NCBI GenBank assembly: GCA_009692945.1
Contig: SHYD01000009.1
Coordinates: forward strand, 1-49,774
DNA: 49,774 nucleotides
Direction of reading: 5' to 3'
Source of the DNA: Dehalococcoidia bacterium
GTDB taxonomy: Bacteria > Chloroflexota > Dehalococcoidia > SHYD01
Below the pieces are notes generated by a model. The model worked only from the letters and a program-made list of their open reading frames with translations, was not told the origin of the DNA and ran no database searches. Below, piece by piece: positions 34,656 to 42,687 of this stretch. Made by a program: the position numbers and the translations under genes. Positions within the stretch are counted from its first letter, which is position 1. Each line of letters starts with the position of its first letter.

Positions 34656-35894
34656 ATGAACTTCGACCTCAATTTTGCCACCAACCCGGACCTCGTCGCC
34701 TTTCAGGACGAAGTCCATACCTGGCTGGAGGAGAACGCTCCCCGAGATGTCCCACGATCGGCCGATCCCATCCTCTACACCCATGAGGAGTTCGAGTGGC
34801 GGCGGGACATCGGGCGGAAGCTGGGGGCCAAGGGGTGGCTGTACCCCACCTTCCCCAGCGAGTACGGCGGCGGTGGGCTCGACCTCGACCGCGCCACCAT
34901 CATTCAACTGGCGTTGGATGAGCACCGGATCCCGGTCCCGCCCTATTACAACTCCGGCGGGCCGCTCGCTGCGGCCAGCATTCTGGTGTGGGGCACCGAG
35001 GAGCAGAAGCGCTTCTTCGTGCCCCCCATCCTGCGGGGCGAGACGGTCACCTGGCAGTTGCTCACCGAGCCCCAGGGCGGTTCGGACCTCGCCACCGTCA
35101 CCACAAGGGCCACCAAGGACGGCGATGATTATGTCATCAACGGCCAGAAGGTCTTCGTCGGTGGCGCTTACGAGTTCGACTACGCATGGACCATCGTCAA
35201 CACCGATCCGCTGGGGCCGCGCCACCAGAACGTCAGTTGGCTGATGGTCCCCGCCAAGAGCGAGGGAATGACCCGCCAGTCGCTCGATCTGTTCACGGTG
35301 CATGGCGCGGGGGAATCGCCGGTGGGGCCCAAGGAGGCGGTGTTCTTCGATAACGTGCGGGTCCCCGCTTTCAACCTGGTGGGCGGCGAGAACAACGGCT
35401 GGAAGGTCGCCAGCACCCACCTGGAGTACGAGCACGGCGGTGCCGGCCATCTGCGCAACATCTGGGTGCTGGACGAGTTCTTCCAGTACTGCAAAGAGAC
35501 GAAGTTCCGCGGCAAACCCATCAGCGAAAACCCCGACGTTCGGGACATTCTCGCCGATGTCTGGGCCGATTACCAGGTGGACAAGCTGCTGGGCATGCGG
35601 ACCTTCTGGCTGCACCACACCAAGCGCCCCATGTCTTATGAGGGCATCCAGTCCACCTTCTACCACCGCATGTTCAGCCTGCGCACCTCGCAGCGCATCC
35701 AGCAGGCCCTCGGCTATTTCGGACTGGTGAGCGACCCGCAGTGGACGCCCAACGAGGGGCGCACCGAGGTGTTCGTCCGCTACGGGCTTGGCAGCCTCCA
35801 CGGCGGCGGCACCCACGATACCGACCGCGTTATCATGTCGCGCCGCATGGGCCTCGGGCGCAACGCCTCGGAGTCGGCCGGACAGATGGTGTAG
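34656..35894 (+). CDS. Acyl-CoA dehydrogenase, large-type subunit of a tandem pair
   Basis: 412 aa. It has the beta-domain signature LLTEPQGGSDLATV and an N-terminal helical domain with FPSEYGGGGLDLD. The C-terminal position of the usual catalytic Glu is not conserved (HGGGTHDTDRV), but a Glu in STHLEYEHGG lies where isovaleryl-CoA dehydrogenase-type enzymes place it. The next gene, 27 nt on, is a second dehydrogenase subunit. Such adjacent pairs form heteromeric enzymes in the mycobacterial steroid pathway, so an alpha/beta enzyme acting on a bulky acyl-CoA is plausible (inference). TAAGGAG lies 6 nt before the ATG. Paralogue: 46620-47855. Confidence 0.9.
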   Translation: MNFDLNFATNPDLVAFQDEVHTWLEENAPRDVPRSADPILYTHEEFEWRRDIGRKLGAKGWLYPTFPSEYGGGGLDLDRATIIQLALDEHRIPVPPYYNSGGPLAAASILVWGTEEQKRFFVPPILRGETVTWQLLTEPQGGSDLATVTTRATKDGDDYVINGQKVFVGGAYEFDYAWTIVNTDPLGPRHQNVSWLMVPAKSEGMTRQSLDLFTVHGAGESPVGPKEAVFFDNVRVPAFNLVGGENNGWKVASTHLEYEHGGAGHLRNIWVLDEFFQYCKETKFRGKPISENPDVRDILADVWADYQVDKLLGMRTFWLHHTKRPMSYEGIQSTFYHRMFSLRTSQRIQQALGYFGLVSDPQWTPNEGRTEVFVRYGLGSLHGGGTHDTDRVIMSRRMGLGRNASESAGQMV

Positions 35895-35921
35895 CAGCTA
35901 CTTCGAAAGGATCATCCAAGC

Positions 35922-37058
35922 GTGGACCTCTCCCTCACTGAAAGCCAACAGATGCTCAAGGCCACGGCTGCGGAGTTCGTGAAAACCGAAGTCCCAACCC
36001 ATGTGGTCACCGAGTTGAGCCGCAAAAATGTCGGATTCGTGCCCGAGCTGTGGCGCAAGGCCGCCGGGCTTGGGTGGGCCGGCATGCTCACGCCCCCACA
36101 ATACGGCGGCGCAGGCCTCGGTTACACCGACACCGCCGTGTTGTTTGAAGAGTTGGGACGCGCACCCCTGGTCGGCCCCTTCTTCTCCTCGGGGGTGCTC
36201 GCTCCGCTGGTGATTTTGGAGGCGGGGACCGAGGAGCAGAAGCAGTCGCTGCTGCCGCCGCTGGCGCGCGGCGAACGCATCGCCACCGTGGCCATCAGCG
36301 ACCCGGCCCCGTCCTTCGGCGCCGATTCCGTCCTCATGACTGCCGCGCGAGACGGCGATGCTTACGTGCTCAACGGCACCAAGCTATTCGTGCACGACGC
36401 GGCCGCCGCCGATTACTTGATCTGCGCGGTGCGGACCGAACCCGAGGATCCGAACGACCTGACCCGCGGCATCACCCTCGTGGTGGTGGAGACGGGCGCT
36501 GCGGGCGTCTCGGTCCGCAACCTTGAAGGGTTCATGGCCGCGGTGGGTCAGGTCGACCTGTCCGGCGTCCGGGTACCCGCCTCTGCGGTGCTGGGCACCC
36601 CGGGCCAGGGGTGGCCGGCGCTCCAGCGGGCCATGCAGCGGGCGCTGCCGGTGCTGTGCGCCTACCAGGTGGGCGGCGCCCAGGAAGTGTACGAGTTCAC
36701 CGCCGACTACACCAAGACGCGTGTGGTGTTCGGCCAACCCATCGGCCGCTTTCAGCGGGTGCAGGACCATGTGGTGGAATTGGTGAACAACCTGGACGGC
36801 GCTCGCTGGACCACCTACGAGGCGCTGTCCAAATTGGACGACCACCAGCCGGCCGCGGGCAATGTGCACCTGGCGAAAGCCATGGCCAGCGACGGCTACT
36901 ACCAGGCCTGCGTCAACTCGTTGGAGGTCCACGCCGGGGTGGGCACCGACCGCCAGCACCCACTGGTGCCTCACGTGATCATGGCCCGTACCCTGTACAG
37001 CTATCTGGGTGACCCCCGCTACCACAAACGCCTGATGGCCGATGCGGTGGGGTTGTAA
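35922..37058 (+). CDS. Acyl-CoA dehydrogenase, second subunit of a tandem pair
   Basis: 378 aa, starting at GTG (MDLSLTESQQMLK) with AAAGGA upstream. FAD/CoA-domain features are LTPPQYGGAGLGYTD, RVVFGQPIGRFQRVQDHVVE and LEVHAGVG. The usual signature in the beta domain is degenerate (VAISDPAPSFGAD), and at the alternative catalytic position it has Gln (AMQRALPVL) where its paralogue at 47917 has Glu. It probably forms a heteromer with the upstream subunit. Downstream lie repeats R9 and R10. Confidence 0.9.
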   Translation: MDLSLTESQQMLKATAAEFVKTEVPTHVVTELSRKNVGFVPELWRKAAGLGWAGMLTPPQYGGAGLGYTDTAVLFEELGRAPLVGPFFSSGVLAPLVILEAGTEEQKQSLLPPLARGERIATVAISDPAPSFGADSVLMTAARDGDAYVLNGTKLFVHDAAAADYLICAVRTEPEDPNDLTRGITLVVVETGAAGVSVRNLEGFMAAVGQVDLSGVRVPASAVLGTPGQGWPALQRAMQRALPVLCAYQVGGAQEVYEFTADYTKTRVVFGQPIGRFQRVQDHVVELVNNLDGARWTTYEALSKLDDHQPAAGNVHLAKAMASDGYYQACVNSLEVHAGVGTDRQHPLVPHVIMARTLYSYLGDPRYHKRLMADAVGL

Positions 37059-37173
37059 ATGGTTCCCAGCGTAGCTGGTACAATATCCCAGTTTGCGTGG
37101 CGGGTAAACTAGTGTAATGCGTCAAGCAGACGGTAAATTATCTTCGCCGTCTGATTTCCTTGGCTGCCAAGAC

Positions 37174-37260
37174 CGGGAGTGCAGGGGGGCGGCGCCCTCC
37201 TGCCGGGGGCTTGGGGGTGCCCCCCAAGAACAAAACCTCGCTCTTTTTCCGGGGGTGGGG
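37174..37260 (+). repeat. Two-hairpin dispersed repeat, copy R9
   Basis: Stem 1 GGGCG/CGCCC, stem 2 CTTGGGGG/CCCCCAAG, AACAAAACCTCGCTC, T-run and GGGGGTGGGG. This is one of the best preserved copies. It points toward the solute-binding protein gene 193 nt downstream. Confidence 0.8.
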
Positions 37261-37331
37261 CAACACAACGAGTGAGTCCGCAGTGTGGGTGTCGAAGCTC
37301 TCGAAGGAGAGAGGGAGAAAGAAGATAAGTG

Positions 37332-37402
37332 AGGGGGCACCACGGGGGCACCCCTCACACTCCCCGCCAGCGGGAGACCCGCTGGACACCCCTTCCAGAG
37401 CG
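37332..37402 (-). repeat. Diverged relative of the dispersed repeat, R10
   Basis: On the minus strand it reads GGTGTCCAGCGGGTCTCCCG, then GCGGGGAGTGTGAGGGGTGC. It has the same order of a stem-1-like and stem-2-like part, but is strongly diverged. It may belong to a sister family. Confidence 0.4.
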
Positions 37403-37452
37403 GTGTCGATAAAATACGCTATTTCTGACGAGCTATACTAGGAGGTTCGGCG

Positions 37453-38613
37453 ATGGACAGCGGGATTTCACGGCGGGTGTTTGTGAAGGTGGGCGGGTTA
37501 GGACTGGTGGCGGGCGCCTGCGCCCCCAGCGCGGCGCCGCAGTCTCCGGCCAGCGCGTCGGCAGGCGGGCAACCGGCTCCGGCGGCAAAGGCGGCGTGGG
37601 AGGTGGAGTGGGACAAGCTCGTGGCGGCGGCCAAGGTGGAAGGGAAGCTGGTGGTGCAAACCGCCACCGGTTCCGGCTACCGCGAGGCGTTGGAGGAATT
37701 CAACAAGGCCTTCCCGGGCGTGGAGGCAACTCAGCTGGCATTCGCTGATGCCGCCACCTACGTACCCAAGATTAAAGCAGAGCGCCAGGCGGGGGTCTAT
37801 AGCTTCGACGCTGCCCTCATCCCGCCGACCTCGGCGCTGCAGCAACTCAAGCCCGATGGCGTGTTCGACCCGCTGCGGCCCCTGCTGTTCCGGCCCGACA
37901 TCCTCGACGACAAGGTATGGGACGGCGGCTTCGAACTGCAGTGGTGCGATGTGGACAAGAAGCTGGCTTTCTTCATCCAGCGCGATGTCAACCACAACAT
38001 CTACATCAACACCGACTTGGTGAAACCTGCCGAACTCGCCAAGGTCGAGGACCTGGTCGATCCCAAGTGGAAAGGGAAGATGGTGATGGCCGACCCGCGG
38101 CAAGGCGCGGTGCGGCTGCCCATGACCTCCCTCTGGCTCAGCGGCAAGAAAGACCTTATCAAGAAAATGATTATCGACCAGGAGCCCCAGATCATCCGGG
38201 ACCGCCGGCAGAACGTGGAGGCGCTGGTCCGGGGCAGGGTTCCCTTCGCCGTTGGCATCCTCAAGGCAGTGTTGCACGAGTTCAAGAAAGATGGTCTCGC
38301 ACAGAACGTCATCGCGCTGGATTTGCCCGAAATCGACTACCAACCCCATGACATTGCCCTAGTATTCAACAGGGCGCCGCATCCCAATGCCGCCAAACTA
38401 TTCCTTAACTGGATCCTTACCGAGGAAGGGCAGACGGCGTGGTCCAAGAACGTGTTCGTTAACGCCAACCGCATCGATGTTCCCATCATCAACCCAACCG
38501 ATGCCCCCAAGCCGGGAGTCGTCTACAAGAACCGCAACCAGGAAGCGATCTACCCCATCGTCGGCGAGGTGGAGAAGCACATCGCCGATATCCTGAAGGC
38601 GGCGAACCTATAG
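37453..38613 (+). CDS. Extracellular solute-binding lipoprotein (family 1 type)
   Basis: 386 aa. SRRVFVKVG suggests Tat export, and the lipobox ends VAGAC. The binding fold begins AAWEVEWDKLVAAAKVEGKL; KWKGKMVMADPR and RAPHPNAAKLFLNWILTEEG are shared with the three paralogues in the window. GGAGG lies 7 nt before the ATG. It follows an acyl-CoA dehydrogenase pair rather than transporter genes and precedes a small hypothetical protein. The ligand is unknown. Confidence 0.9.
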   Translation: MDSGISRRVFVKVGGLGLVAGACAPSAAPQSPASASAGGQPAPAAKAAWEVEWDKLVAAAKVEGKLVVQTATGSGYREALEEFNKAFPGVEATQLAFADAATYVPKIKAERQAGVYSFDAALIPPTSALQQLKPDGVFDPLRPLLFRPDILDDKVWDGGFELQWCDVDKKLAFFIQRDVNHNIYINTDLVKPAELAKVEDLVDPKWKGKMVMADPRQGAVRLPMTSLWLSGKKDLIKKMIIDQEPQIIRDRRQNVEALVRGRVPFAVGILKAVLHEFKKDGLAQNVIALDLPEIDYQPHDIALVFNRAPHPNAAKLFLNWILTEEGQTAWSKNVFVNANRIDVPIINPTDAPKPGVVYKNRNQEAIYPIVGEVEKHIADILKAANL

Positions 38614-38734
38614 GGTCCGTGCTCGCGGCGAGCAGGACCGGCGCCGGCGCGTTCAAGTTGACATCGGAACGGGCCGCCCCATAGAGTTCCCGGCACGTCA
38701 CTTTCATCAAGGAGGTTTGAAAATACCGAGATAC

Positions 38735-39034
38735 ATGGTGTTGTACAAAGCCAACCCCTCGGTTTGGCCGACGGATCCCAAACAGGCGCTGGCGGTTTGG
38801 GAGGGAGTAGTCGCGGGTGGAGACCACTTGCTGACCACCGGCGCGCTCAAAGAAGTCGGGTGGTTCACTGACCAAGAGGGCTTCGGTATCTTCGAGGCCG
38901 AATCCAAGGATCAAGTGTTGGGGATGATTCAGCCCTTCGGCCCCTTCTACAGCCCGGTCATTCACGAAATCGTGCCCTGGGACAAGGCGAAGGTAGCCCT
39001 CCTGGAGAGCGCGCGCAGGTCGGCGTCGCGCTGA
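38735..39034 (+). CDS. Small alpha/beta protein, DUF3303/YCII-like
   Basis: 99 aa from ATG 38735 (105 aa if TTG 38717 is used; AAGGAGG at 38709-38715 is too close to that TTG). YMVLYKANPSVWPTDPKQAL and the later GFGIFEAESKDQVLGMIQPF suggest a ferredoxin-like dimeric alpha/beta-barrel fold as in DUF3303 or muconolactone-isomerase-like proteins. No catalytic motif is visible. It may act with the preceding solute-binding protein or the following Rieske oxygenase; only proximity suggests this. Confidence 0.7.
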   Translation: MVLYKANPSVWPTDPKQALAVWEGVVAGGDHLLTTGALKEVGWFTDQEGFGIFEAESKDQVLGMIQPFGPFYSPVIHEIVPWDKAKVALLESARRSASR

Positions 39035-39081
39035 TCGCCAGCGCCGGGTCAGGCATACCCCGACAAACACCGCATGACACA

Positions 39082-39115
39082 AAGCGGCCGGTGCAGTTCC
39101 GTGCACCGGCCGCTT
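39082..39115. terminator. Bidirectional terminator hairpin
   Basis: AAGCGGCCGGTGCA and TGCACCGGCCGCTT form a perfect 14-bp stem around a 6-nt loop. It lies between converging genes (the small alpha/beta protein and the Rieske gene). The A-rich left and T-rich right ends could serve both strands. Confidence 0.8.
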
Positions 39116-39131
39116 CAGTTGTCCAGCTCGT

Positions 39132-40430
39132 TCAGAAGACGGGTTGCACCAGCGCTGCCTGGCCGTCCCGTTTGGCCACGTAGTCCCGCAGCACAGGACT
39201 GTACTTCTGTGCCTGGCCGGTGCGGCGGTTGGCCACCACGGTGAAGCGCTCGCCGCCCTCCTGACCCTCCCAGGGCAGGTCGATGCGGGTGTTCTTGGCG
39301 GGGTCGCGGAACACGTTCATGGTCTCCTCGCCGCGCTGCAACTTGGCCAGCTGGTCGCGCAGCAGACGCCGGAAGAGGATGATCCCCTTGTCGGAGAGTC
39401 CGAGGTGCTCGGTGGTGCGGTCGGCAATCCGCCCCTGGCTGAACCACGCCCACATGTCCTGCCCGCTGTTATTGTCCAGCAGGTTCCACGGGATCTCGCC
39501 GTAGTTGTCGTTCTTGGGCATCGGCACTTCGTAGAAGGGGATCGAAGCCTGCTTTTCGGCCATGCCGGGAGGGAAGATGTGGGCCGTGAAGTACACGTGC
39601 AGCGTGTTCTCGTCGTCGATGGGCACCCGGTACTGGAAGGCGCTCTGGATCCGGAGGATATTGGGGAACACCACCGGGTGACCGATGCGCCACTCGACGT
39701 TCTCCTCGGTGTTGCCCGCCACCACCCGCCGCTTGATGATGCCGTGTTCGAACACGTCGAACCCAATCTTTTCGTGCTTCCAGCCCTCACCGGAGTTCTC
39801 GCCACGCACGTACATCTGGCGCTTCAGGTCGGGACGGCCCAGCCGCTCCAACACGTAGTTCGAGAAGGCGACGTGCAGCCACTCGACGTGGACCGGGTCC
39901 AGCGAGTTTTCCATGCATTGCAGCCAGTTGCAAGGGATGACGGTGGCGCCGATGTCCCACATCACATTGTCCCAGGTGAACAGGTCCCAGCGCGGCAGCA
40001 GCGGCGCGGGTTGCGGTCCGAGATAGGCAAAGATGAGGCCGCACAGCTCCTGGACCGGGTAGGACTGGGTGTGGATCTTGTCCTTGAAGTTGCTGTTAGG
40101 GTCCTCGGCCTGCTCGTAGGGCTGCTCGATGCACTGGCCTTCATTGTTGAACAGCCATCCGTGGTAGGGACACCGCAGCCCCTCCTGCTCCGGAATGCCG
40201 TACAGCATGTTCACCTTGCGGTGGGGGCAGCGGTCGCCGATGAGGCCAAGGTTACCCGAGCGGTCGCGGTACAACGTCAGGTTTTCCCCCAGCAGGCGAA
40301 CAGCCTTGGTGGGGTTTTCGTCGAGCTGCACGCGGGCGGCGATGGGGTGCCAGTAGCGCCGCATCAACTCGCCCATGGGGGTACCAGCGCCGACGCGCGT
40401 CAGCGTCTCGTTGTCGTTCTTCGAAAGCAT
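39132..40430 (-). CDS. Rieske 2Fe-2S oxygenase, large subunit
   Basis: 432 aa, a clear paralogue of the protein at 11042-12388. The Rieske ligands are Cys68, His70, Cys87 and His90 (RCPHRK, RCPYHGW). The iron site lies in ENSLDPVHVEWLH (Asp178, His181, His186) with a late Asp in GQDMWAW. GAGGAGG lies 5 nt before ATG 40430. No reductase or ferredoxin gene is adjacent, so electron supply must come from elsewhere. It has its own strong promoter. Confidence 0.9.
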   Translation of the reverse strand: MLSKNDNETLTRVGAGTPMGELMRRYWHPIAARVQLDENPTKAVRLLGENLTLYRDRSGNLGLIGDRCPHRKVNMLYGIPEQEGLRCPYHGWLFNNEGQCIEQPYEQAEDPNSNFKDKIHTQSYPVQELCGLIFAYLGPQPAPLLPRWDLFTWDNVMWDIGATVIPCNWLQCMENSLDPVHVEWLHVAFSNYVLERLGRPDLKRQMYVRGENSGEGWKHEKIGFDVFEHGIIKRRVVAGNTEENVEWRIGHPVVFPNILRIQSAFQYRVPIDDENTLHVYFTAHIFPPGMAEKQASIPFYEVPMPKNDNYGEIPWNLLDNNSGQDMWAWFSQGRIADRTTEHLGLSDKGIILFRRLLRDQLAKLQRGEETMNVFRDPAKNTRIDLPWEGQEGGERFTVVANRRTGQAQKYSPVLRDYVAKRDGQAALVQPVF

Positions 40431-40468
40431 GCGTCCTCCTCGTGTCTTCAACCGGCCAGCTCGCGCCT

Positions 40469-40498
40469 GTTATAGCGCCGAGGGCGGGTCGCTGTCAA
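40469..40498 (-). promoter_or_regulatory. Predicted promoter of the second Rieske gene
   Basis: On the minus strand a consensus -35 TTGACA (40498-40493) and a -10 TATAAC (40474-40469) are separated by 18 nt, 39 nt before the ATG. Confidence 0.65.
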
Positions 40499-40531
40499 AT
40501 AGGGGTGTTAGTGGCTGGGGGACAACGCTCC

Positions 40532-40945
40532 TTACCAAACCGTCTGGACCAACGGATGACTGCTCAGCAGACGATCACGGGTGATCACCGGAGCCCCCAA
40601 CTGTAGGGCTATTGCGGCTATGAAACGGTCGTGCATCTCGGGGATACTCGACAACTCATCAAAGGCCATCAAGTGCAGCCGGGTCATGCCTTCGATCCGT
40701 AGCGATGGAGCCCCGTCCACCAACTCCAAGAGTTCCCCAACCGAACGGCCTCTGCCGAACTTGGCAGTTAGGCTGTGGAGCTCCGCGATCACAATCAGCG
40801 GAACGACTCCGATCGCATCGCGCGCCTCAATCGCCCTGAATGCAGCCTCAGCGGTCCGGCCCAAGCGGCTAGGCTCGTACCAGAACCAATATAACGCGTG
40901 GGTATCCGCCACGTATATCCTGGCACTTCCGTTGTCATTCGCCAT
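40532..40945 (-). CDS. PIN-domain ribonuclease toxin (VapC-like)
   Basis: 137 aa. Acidic active-site residues are visible: Asp14 (ADTHALYW), Glu55 (VIAELHS), Asp106 (MHDRFIA) and Asp124 (VITRDRLL). It overlaps the upstream antitoxin gene by 11 nt. VapC toxins cleave RNA, often tRNA; the target here is unknown. It is a complete-looking gene. Confidence 0.9.
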   Translation of the reverse strand: MANDNGSARIYVADTHALYWFWYEPSRLGRTAEAAFRAIEARDAIGVVPLIVIAELHSLTAKFGRGRSVGELLELVDGAPSLRIEGMTRLHLMAFDELSSIPEMHDRFIAAIALQLGAPVITRDRLLSSHPLVQTVW

Positions 40946-41210
40946 CGGACAGGCGCGGATCCCACTGGCGTTTCAGGGCTTGGAAATCCTCCCATTCCGC
41001 CTGAGGCAACGTACCCGCGAAAATCCCTCGGGCCCCCCCCATGCCGTCGACCGCCTTTCCGCGTGGTGTGCCCAGCGGTTCGAGCCGCGCCACGGGGCGC
41101 CCATGAACGGTGATGATGATTTCTACGCCCTCTTCTTGAACCGATCGGAGCAAGGCGCTGGTGTGGGTCTTTAACTCACGGACGCCAACCGTCCGAAAGG
41201 CATTTTTCAT
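40935..41210 (-). CDS. Phd/YefM-type antitoxin
   Basis: 91 aa. The N-terminal FRTVGVRELKTHTSALLRSV, followed by IIITVHGRPVARLEPLG, is typical of Phd/YefM antitoxins that bind DNA with the N-terminus and the toxin with the C-terminus. ATG 41210 with AGGTGG upstream is preferred to 41219. It forms an overlapping pair with the PIN toxin and probably represses its own operon. Confidence 0.88.
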   Translation of the reverse strand: MKNAFRTVGVRELKTHTSALLRSVQEEGVEIIITVHGRPVARLEPLGTPRGKAVDGMGGARGIFAGTLPQAEWEDFQALKRQWDPRLSDGE

Positions 41211-41269
41211 TGAGACCACCTTTTATTTTATGACTACATTGCACTCGCAACCACTATACCCCTCAAGCC

Positions 41270-41357
41270 TAGGAGTGCACGAGGGCGGCAGCCCTCTGCC
41301 GCGGGAGTGGGGGTGACCCCCACAGAGAGAATTCTCCTCTTTTTTCCCTGGGGTGGG
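41270..41357 (+). repeat. Two-hairpin dispersed repeat, copy R11
   Basis: Stem 1 GAGGGC/GCCCTC, stem 2 GTGGGGG/CCCCCAC, then AATTCTCCTC, a T-run and CTGGGGTGGG. It is nearly identical in layout to R3. It lies in the divergent gap between the antitoxin and solute-binding protein genes and points to the latter. Confidence 0.8.
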
Positions 41358-41392
41358 CGAGGACACTGGATAGCTACATTCCCGCCGGAGAT

Positions 41393-41421
41393 TTGCTCTT
41401 CCTAAACCCCCGTGGTACAAC
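41393..41421 (+). promoter_or_regulatory. Possible promoter of the fourth solute-binding protein gene
   Basis: TTGCTC (41393-41398) and TACAAC (41416-41421) are 17 nt apart and 49 nt before the ATG. The match is weak. It lies just after repeat R11. Confidence 0.3.
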
Positions 41422-41469
41422 GAGTCATCGATTGTTTCAGAATTCAGGAGCAGCCATAGGAGGGCGATC

Positions 41470-42669
41470 ATGACCGTTCAGGTGTCGCGGCCGTCGCCGT
41501 CCGTCACGCGGCGGCAGGTGCTGGGAGCCATGGCATTGAGTTCCGCTGCAGCCGCCTGCGCGCCCGCCAGTGCTCCGGCGGTGGCGTCACCACCACCCCA
41601 AGCGCCCGCCGCCGGAAAACCTGCCTGGGAGGCGGAGTGGGACCAATTGGTCGCGAAAGCCAGGCAGGAGGGCAAGCTCAATATCATGACCTTGACCGGC
41701 GTGGGCCAGCGCAAGCGGATGGACGCCTTCCAGAAGGCGTTCCCCGGCATCGAGGCGAACCTGCAGGAATTCTCCTCCGCCAGCCAGATTGCCCCCAAAG
41801 TCATAGCCGAGCAAAAGGCCGGGGTGTTCGAGTGGGACATGGCCGACATCTCCCCCACCACCGCGCTGCAAGTGATGCGCCCGGCGAACACCTGGGACCC
41901 GATTCGTCCGCTGTTCTTCCGCCCGGACGTGCTGGGCGACGAGAACTGGCACGGCGGCTTCGAGGAGGGGTTCATCGACACCGAAAAGAAGTGGGCCTAC
42001 GGCGGCGACTACATCGTCAGCCCCCGCAACAGTTGGATCAACACAGACTTAGTACCCGAAGGGTCCATCAAGTCCGTCACAGACCTGCTCGATCCCAGGT
42101 GGAAGGGCAAGATCCTGATTGCGGACGTGCGTACCGGGTACACCTTCTTTCCCATGAACGTCCTGCGGGTTTCCCGCCCCAGCGACGGCGAATCGATCAT
42201 GAAGCGGCTGCTGGTGGACCAGGAGCCCACCTTCCTGCGGGACACCCGCCAGATCACCGAGGCGATGGCCCGCGGCAAGTACGCCATTCTGGCCTCGCTT
42301 GGCTTGGAAGAGGTGACCCTGACCGATATGCAAAAAGAAGGCGTGGGAAAGAATCTGAAGCCGATCGAGATCCCGGAATTCACCTACGGCGGCGCCGCTG
42401 GCAGCATGTTCCTTTACCAGAAGGCGCCCCACCCCAACGCCGCCAAGCTCTACGTGAACTGGGTGTTCACCAAAGAGGGCCAGATCGCCTACCAGAACGG
42501 GCCCGACCCGGCCCGCAACAGCCGCCGCAAAGACGTGCCGGTGTACGACAAGTCCACCTTCCCCGACCCCACCCGCAAGGTCTACAACAACAGCAAAGAA
42601 AGCAGCATCAAGGACCTGGAGGTCACCCAGAAGATCCTGGAGCAACTGGTGGGGCTGTCGAACCGGTAG
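41470..42669 (+). CDS. Extracellular solute-binding lipoprotein (family 1 type)
   Basis: 399 aa. TRRQVLGAMALSSAAAAC combines a twin-arginine-like motif with a lipobox. The fold begins PAWEAEWDQLVAKARQEGKL, and WKGKILIADVRTGY and KAPHPNAAKLYVNWVFTKEG are shared with the paralogues. AGGAGGG lies before the ATG. It converges with the M20 peptidase gene 18 nt downstream. No permease genes are close. Confidence 0.9.
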   Translation: MTVQVSRPSPSVTRRQVLGAMALSSAAAACAPASAPAVASPPPQAPAAGKPAWEAEWDQLVAKARQEGKLNIMTLTGVGQRKRMDAFQKAFPGIEANLQEFSSASQIAPKVIAEQKAGVFEWDMADISPTTALQVMRPANTWDPIRPLFFRPDVLGDENWHGGFEEGFIDTEKKWAYGGDYIVSPRNSWINTDLVPEGSIKSVTDLLDPRWKGKILIADVRTGYTFFPMNVLRVSRPSDGESIMKRLLVDQEPTFLRDTRQITEAMARGKYAILASLGLEEVTLTDMQKEGVGKNLKPIEIPEFTYGGAAGSMFLYQKAPHPNAAKLYVNWVFTKEGQIAYQNGPDPARNSRRKDVPVYDKSTFPDPTRKVYNNSKESSIKDLEVTQKILEQLVGLSNR

Positions 42670-42687
42670 AGCCTCCCCCATCCCCCT

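Noticed and set aside
37109-37441. Several short frames on both strands
   Set aside because: They are translations of repeats R9 and R10; similar peptides appear at every repeat copy.
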